Source: JAENVU01 sp031362155
GTDB taxonomy: Bacteria > Actinomycetota > Acidimicrobiia > IMCC26256 > JAENVU01
Assembly (NCBI GenBank): GCA_031362155.1
Contig: JANLRZ010000180.1
Coordinates: 1-64,000, forward strand
Length of the DNA stretch: 64,000 nt
Reading direction: 5' to 3'
A program made the translations under genes and the position numbers. Below the pieces are notes generated by a model. That model was not told where the DNA came from. It made no database searches and saw only the letters and a list, made by a program, of their open reading frames with translations. Below are positions 1 through 8,761 of the stretch, piece by piece; positions within the stretch are counted from its first letter, which is position 1; each line of letters starts with the position of its first letter.

Positions 1-762
1 GAACCGGGTGAGGACCCCTACCCGCTCACGATGAACCGTGCGGCCGTAGCCGAGATCGCGGCCCTCGATCCCGACGCGGTCATCGCCAAAGGCGACCTCA
101 CGTGCGTGGGCAGCGACGAGGAATATCAAGCCTTCCTCGACACGTACGAGCAGTTCGGTGCGTCACTGCATCACGTGCGCGGCAATCACGACGCCATGCG
201 CGACCCGACGATGGCTCTCGAGGGGGCGCCCTACGCGGTGGACCTCAACGGCGTGACGCTCGCAGTGATCGACACGGTGCGTCCGCGCGAGGCCGGTGGC
301 CAGATCACGCATGACCAACTCGCCTGGCTCGATGCCACTGCCGCGCAGACAAGCGGCCCCGTGTTCGTCTTCGGCCACCACCAGATCTGGGACCTCCGCG
401 CCGCGGAACGATCCGCGAACTACTTCGGCATCGACCCCGACAGCAGTGAAGCGTTCGCCGCGGTGGTCGGCCGGCGCGAGAACATCGTCGGCTACTTCGC
501 CGGGCACACCCACCGCAACCGCATCCGCCGGTTCGACGAGGCGCGCAACGTGCCGTTCGTCGAGATCGGTGCGGTCAAGGAGTACATGGGCGTGTGGGCC
601 GAGTATCAGGTTCACGAAGGTGGCTACACCCAAGTGGTCCATCGGCTCGCGAGTCCGGAAGCGCTCTCCTGGTCCGAGCGCACGCGGTTCCTCTACGGCG
701 GCCTCTACCCCGACTACTCCCGCGGTCGTCTCGACCACCGTTGCTTTGGGTACGCGTTCTGA
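1..762 (+). CDS. Metallophosphoesterase, 5' end cut by window edge
   Basis: Calcineurin-like metallophosphoesterase that would hydrolyse a phosphomono- or phosphodiester with a dinuclear metal centre. The reading frame is open from base 1, so the true start lies outside the window; an ATG at 31 is internal. Visible motifs are GDLT (visible residues 31-34), GNHD (61-64), GHH near 124 and GHTH near 167-170, which supply most of the metal ligands. The first D-x-H metal motif of the family is absent and should lie just upstream. It has no visible signal peptide or membrane segment. It is convergent with the nitrilase at 816 and shares the palindrome at 761-810. Substrate unknown. Confidence 0.85.
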   Translation, partial: EPGEDPYPLTMNRAAVAEIAALDPDAVIAKGDLTCVGSDEEYQAFLDTYEQFGASLHHVRGNHDAMRDPTMALEGAPYAVDLNGVTLAVIDTVRPREAGGQITHDQLAWLDATAAQTSGPVFVFGHHQIWDLRAAERSANYFGIDPDSSEAFAAVVGRRENIVGYFAGHTHRNRIRRFDEARNVPFVEIGAVKEYMGVWAEYQVHEGGYTQVVHRLASPEALSWSERTRFLYGGLYPDYSRGRLDHRCFGYAF

Positions 763-810
763 ACTTGCGTCAATAACCCTCGCGATCGAGGGGGTTATTG
801 ACGCAAGTTC
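761..810. terminator. Perfect 19-bp palindrome between convergent genes
   Basis: GAACTTGCGTCAATAACCC at 761-779 is perfectly repeated in inverted orientation at 792-810, with a 12-base centre. It begins inside the stop codon of the phosphoesterase and ends 5 bases before the stop of the opposing nitrilase, so it is well placed as a bidirectional terminator. It has no following T-run. The arms are more AT-rich than the flanks, so a dispersed palindromic element is an alternative. Confidence 0.7.
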
Positions 811-815
811 GGGGT

Positions 816-1700
816 TTAGGTCGTGAGGAACGGGAAGAGGTCGAGCCAGTCGCGGCGCTGGTCGAGATCGAGGTCGGCGATCAACACGGTGGGCTCGTCG
901 CGCGGGGCCTGGACCAGTACGCGGCCGTACGGGTCGGAGATGAACGACGAACCGTAGAAGGTGATCTCGGTGTCGCCGTCGCGTTCGGTGCCGATGCGAT
1001 TGACCGCCACCATGAACGTGCCGTTGGTGATGCCGTTGCCGCGGATCACGTGTTCCCACAGGGGCTGGGTATCGAACTCGGGATGGTCCGGCTCGGAACC
1101 GATCGCCGTGGGGTACACGAGTACTTCCGCGCCGCCTCGCGAGTACTCACGGGCTACTTCGGGGAACCACTGATCCCAACACGTCGGGAAGCCGAACCGA
1201 CCTCCGGCAACGTCGATCACCGGGTAGCCCGTGTCGCCCGGTCGGAAGTAGCGATCCTCGTAGTAGCCGGCGGTGATCGGGATATGCACCTTGCGGGTAC
1301 GGGCGAGCAGCGCCCCGGTCGGGTCGACGACGATCGCGGTGTTGAAACCGAGGCCGCCGTCGGCGGCGGATTCCCACAACGACGCATGGATCAGCACGTT
1401 GAGATCGCGCGCGAGTCGCGTGGCGAACTCGTGGGTCGGCCCGCCGGGAAGTGCCTCGGGTTCGGCGTCATCACTGGTTTCGGTGATCGCAAAGTACCGA
1501 GACAGGGTCAGTTCCTGGAGGCATACGAGCTGGGCGCCCTCGGCGGCGGCGACGGTCGCGCCTTCGGTGAGGGCGGCCTGATGGACGACCGGGTCATCGT
1601 GCCAACGGTGTTGCACGGCCCCGATCCGTAGCGGTGGTCGACCCGGAATATGGACCCGGGCCGGAGAGTCGAGGATCCCCTGGGCGCGCACGACCTGCAT
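816..1700 (-). CDS. Carbon-nitrogen hydrolase, N-carbamoylputrescine amidase-like
   Basis: Nitrilase-superfamily amidase of 294 residues. The catalytic triad is visible: Glu63 in LQELTLSRYF, Lys136 in RTRKVHIP and Cys173 in PTCWDQWFPE. The CWDQWFPE block and the preceding YYEDRYFRPGD stretch are typical of N-carbamoylputrescine amidases (AguB), which release putrescine, CO2 and ammonia in agmatine breakdown. No agmatine deiminase is seen in the window, so the substrate is inferred from sequence only. The frame is open further upstream, but a longer start would run into the divergent surE gene at 1783, so the ATG at 1700 is chosen. Cytosolic. Confidence 0.85.
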   Translation of the reverse strand: MQVVRAQGILDSPARVHIPGRPPLRIGAVQHRWHDDPVVHQAALTEGATVAAAEGAQLVCLQELTLSRYFAITETSDDAEPEALPGGPTHEFATRLARDLNVLIHASLWESAADGGLGFNTAIVVDPTGALLARTRKVHIPITAGYYEDRYFRPGDTGYPVIDVAGGRFGFPTCWDQWFPEVAREYSRGGAEVLVYPTAIGSEPDHPEFDTQPLWEHVIRGNGITNGTFMVAVNRIGTERDGDTEITFYGSSFISDPYGRVLVQAPRDEPTVLIADLDLDQRRDWLDLFPFLTT

Positions 1701-1782
1701 CGACGTGAACGTAGCCGAGCCAATGGGCGAATCCGATGGGCCCGGCTCCCGCCGGTTCCCCCGAGGGTGAGAGGATCGGCGG

Positions 1783-2661
1783 ATGCGAGTGTTGGTGACG
1801 AACGACGACGGTGCCGAGGCGACCGGCATCCATCACATGGCGCGGGCATTGGCTCGCGATCCCCGCTTCGAGGTCGTCATGGTCGCACCGGACCAAGACC
1901 GCAGCGGCACCGCCGCCTCACTCGGCACCCTCGACTTCGACCGACTCGCGGCCGTCCGGGTGTCCTTCGCCGACGACGACGGCGTCGAGGCGTGGGCCCT
2001 GAACGCGACTCCGGCAATGTGTGTGATGGCCGCGAATCTCGGCGCGTTCGGTGCGGTGCCCGACCTGGTCGTGTCGGGAATCAACGTCGGTCTCAACACG
2101 GGTCGCGCAATCCTCTACTCCGGCACGGTCGGTGCCGCGCTCTCGGCGCAGAACCTGGGGATCTCGGCGCTGGCGGTCAGCCTCCAGGTCGGTGATCCGT
2201 GGCAGTGGGAGACCGCCACGACCTTCGCGATGGAGGCCGTCGAGTTGCTCGTCCGCGCGCCGCGTCGCTCGGTCCTGAACCTCAACGTTCCCGCGCTCGC
2301 CGTGGCGGAGGTCCGCGGCCTCCACTGGGCTCGGCTCGCACCGTTCGGTGAAGTCCGTATGGCCCTCACCACTTCGGACTCCGAACTCGACGACGGCCGC
2401 ACGCGCCGAGTCGCCAGCGAGTTGCGCCTGGCGGAAACGAGCTTCGATGCCGACACCGACACCGGCCTGGTGCGCGCCGGATATGCAGCGCTCACGACGC
2501 TCGTCGGCATTACCGAGGCGTGGCCGAGCGTCGTCGATCAGGAGACCGATCCCATCCGGATCGTGTCTGCGATCGTGCCGGGTGCGCCGCTGGAACCGAC
2601 CCACGAGGTTCCCGATGCCAACGTACGCGGCAATCTGCACCGTCCGGCCGGCGCAAGCTGA
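1783..2661 (+). CDS. surE: 5'/3'-nucleotidase SurE
   Basis: Survival protein SurE, a metal-dependent nucleoside monophosphate phosphatase, 292 residues. The N-terminal NDDG metal motif is at 7-10, PDQDRSG (36-42) carries the conserved Ser41, and SGINVGLNTG (98-107) carries the metal-binding Asn101. Length is slightly above the usual 250-270. The next gene, a CoA-transferase, begins 19 bases after the stop, so the two may be co-transcribed. SurE is linked to nucleotide-pool maintenance in stationary phase in other bacteria; nothing here narrows that. Confidence 0.93.
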   Translation: MRVLVTNDDGAEATGIHHMARALARDPRFEVVMVAPDQDRSGTAASLGTLDFDRLAAVRVSFADDDGVEAWALNATPAMCVMAANLGAFGAVPDLVVSGINVGLNTGRAILYSGTVGAALSAQNLGISALAVSLQVGDPWQWETATTFAMEAVELLVRAPRRSVLNLNVPALAVAEVRGLHWARLAPFGEVRMALTTSDSELDDGRTRRVASELRLAETSFDADTDTGLVRAGYAALTTLVGITEAWPSVVDQETDPIRIVSAIVPGAPLEPTHEVPDANVRGNLHRPAGAS

Positions 2662-2680
2662 TCTCTCTATCCTGAGGTCG

Positions 2681-3835
2681 GTGCAGGCGCTCGACGGCAT
2701 CCGGGTCATCGACATGGCGACGGTCATTGCCGCGCCGGGTGCGGCCCGGTATCTCGCCGACTTCGGCGCCGACGTCATCAAGGTCGAAGCACCCGGTGGC
2801 GACGGCACCCGGCGACTGGGTTGGGTCGATCCGATCGATGGTGACTCCTACATGTGGAAGTTGGTCGGCCGGGGCAAGCGCACCGTGGTGCTCGATCTGA
2901 AGTCGGAGGCCGGGCTGGCGCGCATGCATCAGTTGGTGGGCGATGCCGATGTGCTGATCGAGAACCTGCGCCCGGGCGCGCTCGAGCGGCTCGGCCTCGA
3001 TCCTGCCGAACTCCTCGCGGCCAACCCGGGGTTGGTGATCCTGCGCGTCACGGGGTTCGGTCAGACGGGTCCGTACGCGCAACGGCCGGGGTTTGCCACA
3101 CTCGCCGAGGCGATGAGCGGGTTCGCGTCGATCAACGGAGAACCCGACGGCGCGCCACTGCCACCGCCGATCGCGCTGACCGACGAAGTGACCGCACTGG
3201 TTGGTGCGTTCGCGATTCTTGCGGCACTTCGCCACCGGGATCGCACGGGGGTCGGCCAAGTGGTCGACGTCAACCTGCTCGACACGATGCTGGCCCTCAT
3301 GGGCCCGCTGCACAGCGCGTCGGCCCATCTCGGGTACGAGCAACCTCGATTGGGAAGTGGCATTCCGTACTCCGTGCCGCGCGGGACCTATCAATGCGCC
3401 GACGGGCGCTGGGTCGCGATCTCGGCGTCGGCGGAGTCGGTGGCCGCGCGCCTGATGGAACTGCTCGGTGTTGGTAACGACCCGCGTTTCACTACGTTCG
3501 CCGGTCGGGTCGACCACCGGAAAGAGTTGGACGACCTCGTGTCGGCCTGGGTGGGTCAACGCAGTGCCGAAGAAGTGATCGCCGGATTCGAAGCCGCACA
3601 CGCCGCGATCGCCCCGGTGTATTCGATCGCCGAGGTGGCACGAGATCCTCACGTGATCGAGCGGGGCTCGCTCGTGGATGTCGACGGCGTGATCATGCCC
3701 GGCCTGATCGCACGGTTCTCGGAGACTCCCGGGTCCATTCGGTGGGCCGGACGATCTCTCGGCGCCGACACCGACGCGGTCGTGGCCGAACTCGACGACC
3801 CGGATCACCACGACCCGGATCACCACGACGCGTGA
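2681..3835 (+). CDS. CaiB/BaiF-family (class III) CoA-transferase
   Basis: Family III CoA-transferase of 384 residues that would move CoA between carboxylic acids through an Asp-bound anhydride. The N-terminus (DGIRVIDMATVIAAPGAAR) is the family signature, and Asp168 in the ALTDEVTALVG stretch is the expected catalytic aspartate. GTG at 2681 is chosen because it starts the conserved domain and lies 19 bases after surE; the frame is open upstream inside surE. The C-terminus ends in a tandem DPDHH repeat, probably a small in-frame duplication. Followed by an acyl-CoA synthetase, so a role in acyl-CoA metabolism is likely. Donor and acceptor acids cannot be told. Confidence 0.88.
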   Translation: MQALDGIRVIDMATVIAAPGAARYLADFGADVIKVEAPGGDGTRRLGWVDPIDGDSYMWKLVGRGKRTVVLDLKSEAGLARMHQLVGDADVLIENLRPGALERLGLDPAELLAANPGLVILRVTGFGQTGPYAQRPGFATLAEAMSGFASINGEPDGAPLPPPIALTDEVTALVGAFAILAALRHRDRTGVGQVVDVNLLDTMLALMGPLHSASAHLGYEQPRLGSGIPYSVPRGTYQCADGRWVAISASAESVAARLMELLGVGNDPRFTTFAGRVDHRKELDDLVSAWVGQRSAEEVIAGFEAAHAAIAPVYSIAEVARDPHVIERGSLVDVDGVIMPGLIARFSETPGSIRWAGRSLGADTDAVVAELDDPDHHDPDHHDA

Positions 3836-4164
3836 CCACGGCGTGAGCGCCTGACCACGGCGCGACTGCGGACGGGATCAGTGACGGCGTTCGCTGTGGA
3901 CAACATTGGGGATATCGGTGCCGGGCCTGGGGATCATCCTGTGGATTGCCACGTTTCCGCCGTCGAGGTCACGCTCCGTCATATGCCAATTTCTGGTCCC
4001 AGGTGCGCCACGATTGGCGCGCGGCGTTGTCCCCAGTCAGGGCGTCGTTGTCCCCAGGTGGGGTGCGGTTGTCCCCAGCCGGGTGGGGATGTGTTGGCTT
4101 CTCGAGGCGAGGTCGGCTACCAATTGGGCCCTTCATCAGGGCAAACACGAACCGGGGGATTCTC
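3836..4164. other. 329-base intergenic region before the acyl-CoA synthetase
   Basis: Longest non-coding stretch in the window. It starts with a short duplication (TGACCACGGCG twice, just after the CoA-transferase stop), then CTGTGGACAA and CTGGGGAT elements near 3894-3935, and ends with the three phased repeats at 4026-4078. The reading frame of the downstream gene stays open back to 3946, but that extension is basic, low in complexity and encodes the DNA repeat itself, so I treat it as non-coding. No RNA gene was recognised. Confidence 0.6.
4026..4078 (+). promoter_or_regulatory. Three direct GTTGTCCCCAG repeats, exactly 21 bp apart
   Basis: The 11-mer GTTGTCCCCAG occurs without mismatch at 4026-4036, 4047-4057 and 4068-4078. 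The 21-bp period equals two turns of B-DNA, so a protein bound at each would sit on the same helix face. The ten-base spacers differ in sequence, so selection appears to act on the 11-mer. The array ends 86 bases before the acyl-CoA synthetase start. Inverted relatives (CTGGGGA) occur upstream in the same spacer. Operator function is inference. Confidence 0.55.
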
Positions 4165-5973
4165 GTGACGCAGTGGACCGACGAGCAGATCAACGAGGCG
4201 ACCGCCGGCCAGACGGTCGCGACGCTGTTCCGAGACACCGTGCGGGCTCGGCCCGACCAGGTCTCCCTCCGGTGCAAGGTCGGCGACGGCTGGCGGGAGA
4301 CGACCTTCGCTCAATACGCGGACCAGGCCTGCCGGCTGGCGACGGGCCTGCGGGCGCTCGGGGTCACGCGCGGTGACCGAGTGGTCCTGATGATCCGGAA
4401 CCGGCCCGAGTTCCACGTGGCCGATCTCGCGGTGGTGCTCCTCGGTGCCACGCCGATCTCGATCTACAACTCGTCCTCGGCCGACCAGGTTCGGTATCTG
4501 ACGGGTCACTGTCATGCCTCGGTCGCCATCGTGGAGGATGAGGGTTTCCTCGGCCGCCTGCTCGAAGTGCGCGAGGAACTCTCGGAACTCCGCGAGGTCA
4601 TCGTGATCGAGACGCCGACCGGCCGGGTCCCCGACGGAGTGCATACGTGGTCCGAACTCCTCGCGGCGGACGCGACGGAACTCGACGAGCTCGCGAAAAT
4701 CGCGCAGCCGTCCGATCTCGCCACCGTCATCTACACCTCGGGGACCACCGGCCCTCCGAAAGGCGTGATGATCGATCACGCGAATGTGGCGTGGACGATG
4801 AAATCGCTCTGGGAGACGCTCAGCGGTGTCGATCTGACGCACGCGCGGCTCGTGTCGTACCTGCCGATGGCCCACATCGCGGAACGCAATGTGTCGCACT
4901 ACCTCGCGCTGACGTTCGGCTACGAGGTGACCACGTGCCCGGAACCGGGAGCCGTGGCGCGGTATCTCCCCGAGGTGCGGCCGCAGATGTTCTTCGCGGT
5001 GCCGCGGGTGTGGGAGAAGATTCACGCGGGGGTCATGGCCATGGCGGGCGCCGATCCCGATCGCAAGGCGCAACTCGATGCTGCGCTCGCCGTCGGTCTT
5101 CGGGTCGCGGAGTGTCGCGCCCGAGGTGAGGAGCCACCGGCCGATCTCGCCGCCGAGTTCGCCACCGCCGACGCGGCCCTGGGCATGGTGCGCGGGCTCC
5201 TTGGCCTCGACGCGTGTATTTCTGCGATTAGTGGCGCCGCGCCGATCTCGGTCGAGATCTTCGACTTCTTCCGAGGACTGGGGGTCCCGCTCTCGGAGGT
5301 GTACGGGATGAGCGAGACCACCGGCATCATGACGTTCGATCCGTTCGCGGTGCGGGCCGGGACGGTGGGCCGCGCCGTCCCCGGCGGCACGATCGTGCTT
5401 GCCGACGACGGGGAGGTGCTCACGCGCGGTGGGCAGGTCTTCCGGGGGTATCTGGATGATCCCGACAAGACGGCGGAGGCCCTCGACGCCGACGGATGGC
5501 TGCACTCGGGTGACATCGGGGTGCTCGACGACGATGGGTACCTGCGCATCGTCGACCGGAAGAAGGAACTCATCATCACCGCGGGCGGAAAGAACATCTC
5601 GCCGGCCAACCTCGAGTCGGCCCTCAAGGCTCAGCCGCTCATCGGTCAGGCCTGCGTGATCGGTGACCAGCGCCCGTTCATGAGTGCCTTGGTCGTGCTC
5701 GACGCCGAGGTGGCACCGGTGTGGGCGAAGGCCCAAGGGTTCGAAGCCGCGGATCTCGCCGCGCTCGCCGATCACCCGGCCGTGCTCGCGGAGGTCGACC
5801 GTCAGGTCACCGCGGCGATGGCGTCGTTCAACAATGCGGAACGCGTGAAAAAGGTGAGCGTCCTGCACCGGGAATGGATGCCCGATTCCGAGGAACTCAC
5901 TCCGACGAGCAAACTCAAACGCCGCGGCATCCACGCCAAGTACGAGCGTGAGATCGAAGCGCTCTACGCCTGA
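4165..5973 (+). CDS. Long-chain fatty acid-CoA ligase (AMP-forming)
   Basis: ANL-superfamily acyl-CoA synthetase of 602 residues that activates a fatty acid through an acyl-AMP. The P-loop-like YTSGTTGPPKG is at 190-200, YGMSETTG near 380, HSGDIG near 450, the hinge region DRKKELIITAGGK near 465-477 and the C-terminal ELTPTSKLKRR lysine near 582. These spacings fit the long-chain FACS (FadD15-like) group better than short-chain ligases. GTG at 4165 gives the normal N-terminus; an in-frame extension to 3946 is rejected. Preceded by phased repeats at 4026-4078 and a CoA-transferase, and abuts the convergent GGDEF-like gene with no gap. Confidence 0.92.
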   Translation: MTQWTDEQINEATAGQTVATLFRDTVRARPDQVSLRCKVGDGWRETTFAQYADQACRLATGLRALGVTRGDRVVLMIRNRPEFHVADLAVVLLGATPISIYNSSSADQVRYLTGHCHASVAIVEDEGFLGRLLEVREELSELREVIVIETPTGRVPDGVHTWSELLAADATELDELAKIAQPSDLATVIYTSGTTGPPKGVMIDHANVAWTMKSLWETLSGVDLTHARLVSYLPMAHIAERNVSHYLALTFGYEVTTCPEPGAVARYLPEVRPQMFFAVPRVWEKIHAGVMAMAGADPDRKAQLDAALAVGLRVAECRARGEEPPADLAAEFATADAALGMVRGLLGLDACISAISGAAPISVEIFDFFRGLGVPLSEVYGMSETTGIMTFDPFAVRAGTVGRAVPGGTIVLADDGEVLTRGGQVFRGYLDDPDKTAEALDADGWLHSGDIGVLDDDGYLRIVDRKKELIITAGGKNISPANLESALKAQPLIGQACVIGDQRPFMSALVVLDAEVAPVWAKAQGFEAADLAALADHPAVLAEVDRQVTAAMASFNNAERVKKVSVLHREWMPDSEELTPTSKLKRRGIHAKYEREIEALYA

Positions 5974-6750
5974 TCAGTCGGAGTTGGCGATTTCGAGACG
6001 GTCGCGGCCTTGGGCGCGGGCCGTGTCGAGTGCCCGCCCGGCGCGATCGATCAGTTCCGGTGCACTCAACGCGTGGGTCGGGTAACAGGCGATCCCCGCC
6101 GAGACGGTGATCGTGACGCCCTGCGCGGTCTGGTTCAACGTGCCGCGGATTCGTTCTGCAGCCCAGACGGCGCCTGCTTCGGCAGTGTCCTCGAGGATGG
6201 CGGCAGCCATCTTCGATCCGACCCGGCACGCCGCGTCGGACTCGCGCAGGGTCTGGGTGACCGTGGCGCCGAGTGCACGGATCGCCGCGTCGCACTCATC
6301 GGCGCCGGCGCCGTCGAGGCCGTCGATGTCGAACAGGATCACCGTGAGCGGCTGGAGTTGGCGCCGGGCGGCCGAGACCCGCTGTTGCACCATGACCTTG
6401 AAGAACTGTTGGTCCAAGAGGCCCGAGGCTGCATCCACTGATTTCTCCATGTCGAGGGGCGGGGCGAGAGCGAGTGTGGCGTCGCGAGCTTCGGCCGCTT
6501 CCTCGCCGAAGATCGCGGCCAGCGCGTCGAGTTCACGACGCAGCTCGTCGCGTTCGGCCGTCAGCTCCGCGAGCTGATCCTGGGCATTGAACTGCCGAGC
6601 CGCGATCGCGGCCGCGCCGATGGCGGCGGAGAAGCCGAGGACACCGGTGATGATCCCCAACGGCGACGAGTCGATGACGCTGTTGATCATTCCGCAGATG
6701 AGCGCGGCGATACCGGCCGCGATGGAACTTGCGAGGCAACGATCCTTCAC
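5974..6750 (-). CDS. Membrane protein with degenerate GGDEF domain
   Basis: A 258-residue protein with two hydrophobic segments (about 9-28 and 31-52), a short coiled coil (about 55-80) and a C-terminal GGDEF-fold domain. The fold is recognisable from ILFDIDGLDG (138-147), RVGSKMAAAIL (176-186) and the later VTITVSAGIACYPTHA block. The catalytic GGDEF loop reads GSKMA, so metal- and GTP-binding residues are missing and diguanylate cyclase activity is unlikely. It may instead bind a ligand or partner. GTG start at 6750. Its stop codon directly adjoins the stop of the convergent acyl-CoA ligase. Role unknown. Confidence 0.72.
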   Translation of the reverse strand: MKDRCLASSIAAGIAALICGMINSVIDSSPLGIITGVLGFSAAIGAAAIAARQFNAQDQLAELTAERDELRRELDALAAIFGEEAAEARDATLALAPPLDMEKSVDAASGLLDQQFFKVMVQQRVSAARRQLQPLTVILFDIDGLDGAGADECDAAIRALGATVTQTLRESDAACRVGSKMAAAILEDTAEAGAVWAAERIRGTLNQTAQGVTITVSAGIACYPTHALSAPELIDRAGRALDTARAQGRDRLEIANSD

Positions 6751-6777
6751 ACCAAGTGCATCGGCTGGGCGGCCGCC

Positions 6778-8754
6778 TCAGTGGAGGGTTTTTGTGCGTT
6801 CCCGCCGGTATTCGGTGGCGAGATCCACCACATCGCCCATGATCGCCGCCAGTTCGTAGTTCTTGGGCGTGTAGATCCGTGCGATTCCCGCCGCTTCGAG
6901 CACCCGGGCATCGGCGGGAGGAATGATCCCGCCGACGACGACCGGGGCCGCGACGTCGGCCGCTCGCAGCAGGCGCAGGGTTTCCGGGACCAGTTCCAAG
7001 TGCGACCCGGACAAGATCGAGAGGCCGATCACGTCGACGTCCTCGTCTCGCGCGGCGGCCACGATCTGTTCCGGAGTGAGCCGGATCCCTTGGTAGACGA
7101 CTTCCATACCGGCATCACGAGCGGCCACGGCGATCTGTTCGGCGCCGTTGGAGTGCCCGTCGAGACCCGGCTTGCCCACGAGAATCCGCAGCGGGCCGCC
7201 CAGTTCGTCGGCCACGGCCTGAGCGCGCGCCCGGACCGCAAGCATCCCTTCACCGGTGGACGCCGCGACCCCGGAGACGCCCGTGGGTGCGCGGTACTCA
7301 CCGAAGACCTCGCGCAGCGCGCCGGCCCATTCGCCGACCGTGCCCCCGGCGCGGGCGAGCGTGATGGCTGCCTCCATCAGGTTCTCGTCGGTCGCGGCGA
7401 CCTCGCGCACGTGCGCCAGCGCGGATGCGACGGCGTCGGCATCTCGGGCTGCTCGCCAGGCCGCCAACGCCCCGATCTGCTCGCGCTCCGCGGCCGGGTC
7501 CAGCTCGAGGATGTGGCTCGCCCCGTCGCCCGTGAGGGGAGACGGTTCGGTTTCCGTGAAGCAGTTCACGCCGACGACCTTGCGCGTGCCGGCTTCGATG
7601 GCGCGCACCCGTTCGGCGTTGGACTGCACGAGTCGGGCCTTGACGTCGTCGATCATTGCGAACGCCCCGCCGCCGTCGAGCACCCAGTTGAGCTCGTCGG
7701 TTGCTTCGGCGATCAGCTCGGCCACCTTGGCCTCGACGACCTTCGAACCCTCGAAGAGATCCTCGTACTCGAGCAAGTCGGATTCGTAGGCGAGCACCTG
7801 TTGCATGCGCAGCGACCACTGCTGGTCCCACGGCCGCGGGAGACCCAACGCCTCGTTCCAACACGGCAGTTGAATGGCCCGTGCCCGCGCGTCGCGTGAG
7901 AGCGTGACGCCGAGCATCTCGAGCACGATGCGTTGCACGTTGTTCTCGGGCTGGGCCTCGGTGAGGCCCAGCGAGTTCACCTGCACGCCGTAGCGGAACC
8001 GGCGCAGCTTCTCGTCGGTCACGCCGTAGCGCTCCAGGCAGATCCGATCCCACATCCGCGTGAAGGCCCGCATCTTGCACATCTCTTCGACGAAGCGCGT
8101 CGTCACGTCGATGAAGAACGAGATGCGCCCGACGACCTCCGGGAACTCCTCGGCGCTCACCTGACCGGAATCGCGCACGGCGTCGAGGACGCCGATCGCG
8201 GTGGCCAGGCCGTAGGCCAGTTCCTGGACCGGAGTCGCGCCCGCCTCCTGCAAGTGGTAGGGGCAGACATTGATCGGGTTCCACTTCGGGATGTTGCGCA
8301 CCGTGTAGGTGATGAGGTCAACGGTGAGCCGACGGCTCGGCTCCGGGCCGAAGATGAAGGTGCCGCGCGAGAGGTACTCCTTGACGATGTCGTTCTGACT
8401 CGTCCCCGAGAGTTGGTCGCGGGGTACCCCCTGCTCGTCGGCCAGTGCCACGTACATCGCGATCAGCCACATGGCCGTCGCGTTGATCGTCATCGACGTG
8501 TTCATCTCGCCGAGTGGGATCTGATCGAACAGCGTGCGCATCTCGCCGAGGTGAGGCACCGGCACCCCCACCTTGCCGACCTCGCCGTGCGCGAGCAGGT
8601 GGTCAGGGTCGTACCCGGTCTGGGTCGGGAGATCGAACGCGACCGAGAGCCCGGTCTGACCCTTGGCCAGATTGGACCGGTACAACTCGTTCGAGGCCCG
8701 CGCCGACGAGTGCCCCGAATACGTACGGATCATCCACGGACGGTCTGGCGTCAT
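6778..8754 (-). CDS. meaA: Ethylmalonyl-CoA mutase-like protein (MeaA family)
   Basis: Coenzyme B12-dependent acyl-CoA mutase of 658 residues with the substrate barrel first and a C-terminal cobalamin domain. The B12 motif D-x-H-x2-G is at 532-537 (His534), followed by SILSGSH and GGIIPPAD. The N-terminus (RPWMIRTYSGHSSARASNE) and KGQTGLSVAFDLPTQTGYD region resemble MeaA/ethylmalonyl-CoA mutase of the ethylmalonyl-CoA pathway rather than the two-subunit methylmalonyl enzyme. ATG 8754 is chosen because upstream sequence in this frame is not conserved and overlaps the preceding gene. It starts 7 bases after the 3-hydroxyacyl-CoA dehydrogenase stop. No crotonyl-CoA carboxylase/reductase is present, so pathway membership is inference. 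Confidence 0.88.
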   Translation of the reverse strand: MTPDRPWMIRTYSGHSSARASNELYRSNLAKGQTGLSVAFDLPTQTGYDPDHLLAHGEVGKVGVPVPHLGEMRTLFDQIPLGEMNTSMTINATAMWLIAMYVALADEQGVPRDQLSGTSQNDIVKEYLSRGTFIFGPEPSRRLTVDLITYTVRNIPKWNPINVCPYHLQEAGATPVQELAYGLATAIGVLDAVRDSGQVSAEEFPEVVGRISFFIDVTTRFVEEMCKMRAFTRMWDRICLERYGVTDEKLRRFRYGVQVNSLGLTEAQPENNVQRIVLEMLGVTLSRDARARAIQLPCWNEALGLPRPWDQQWSLRMQQVLAYESDLLEYEDLFEGSKVVEAKVAELIAEATDELNWVLDGGGAFAMIDDVKARLVQSNAERVRAIEAGTRKVVGVNCFTETEPSPLTGDGASHILELDPAAEREQIGALAAWRAARDADAVASALAHVREVAATDENLMEAAITLARAGGTVGEWAGALREVFGEYRAPTGVSGVAASTGEGMLAVRARAQAVADELGGPLRILVGKPGLDGHSNGAEQIAVAARDAGMEVVYQGIRLTPEQIVAAARDEDVDVIGLSILSGSHLELVPETLRLLRAADVAAPVVVGGIIPPADARVLEAAGIARIYTPKNYELAAIMGDVVDLATEYRRERTKTLH

Positions 8755-8761
8755 GATGGCT

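Noticed and set aside
4026..4078. Mini CRISPR array
   Set aside because: Repeats of 11 bases with 10-base spacers are too short, and no cas gene is present.
3946..4164. N-terminal extension of the acyl-CoA ligase
   Set aside because: The extra 73 residues are basic and unconserved in type, and encode the three phased DNA repeats; GTG 4165 gives the normal N-terminus.
4117..5934. Long open frame on the minus strand opposite the acyl-CoA ligase
   Set aside because: It is an antisense shadow caused by high GC at third positions; its translation is Arg/His/Gly-rich without any domain, and the plus-strand ligase has all family motifs.
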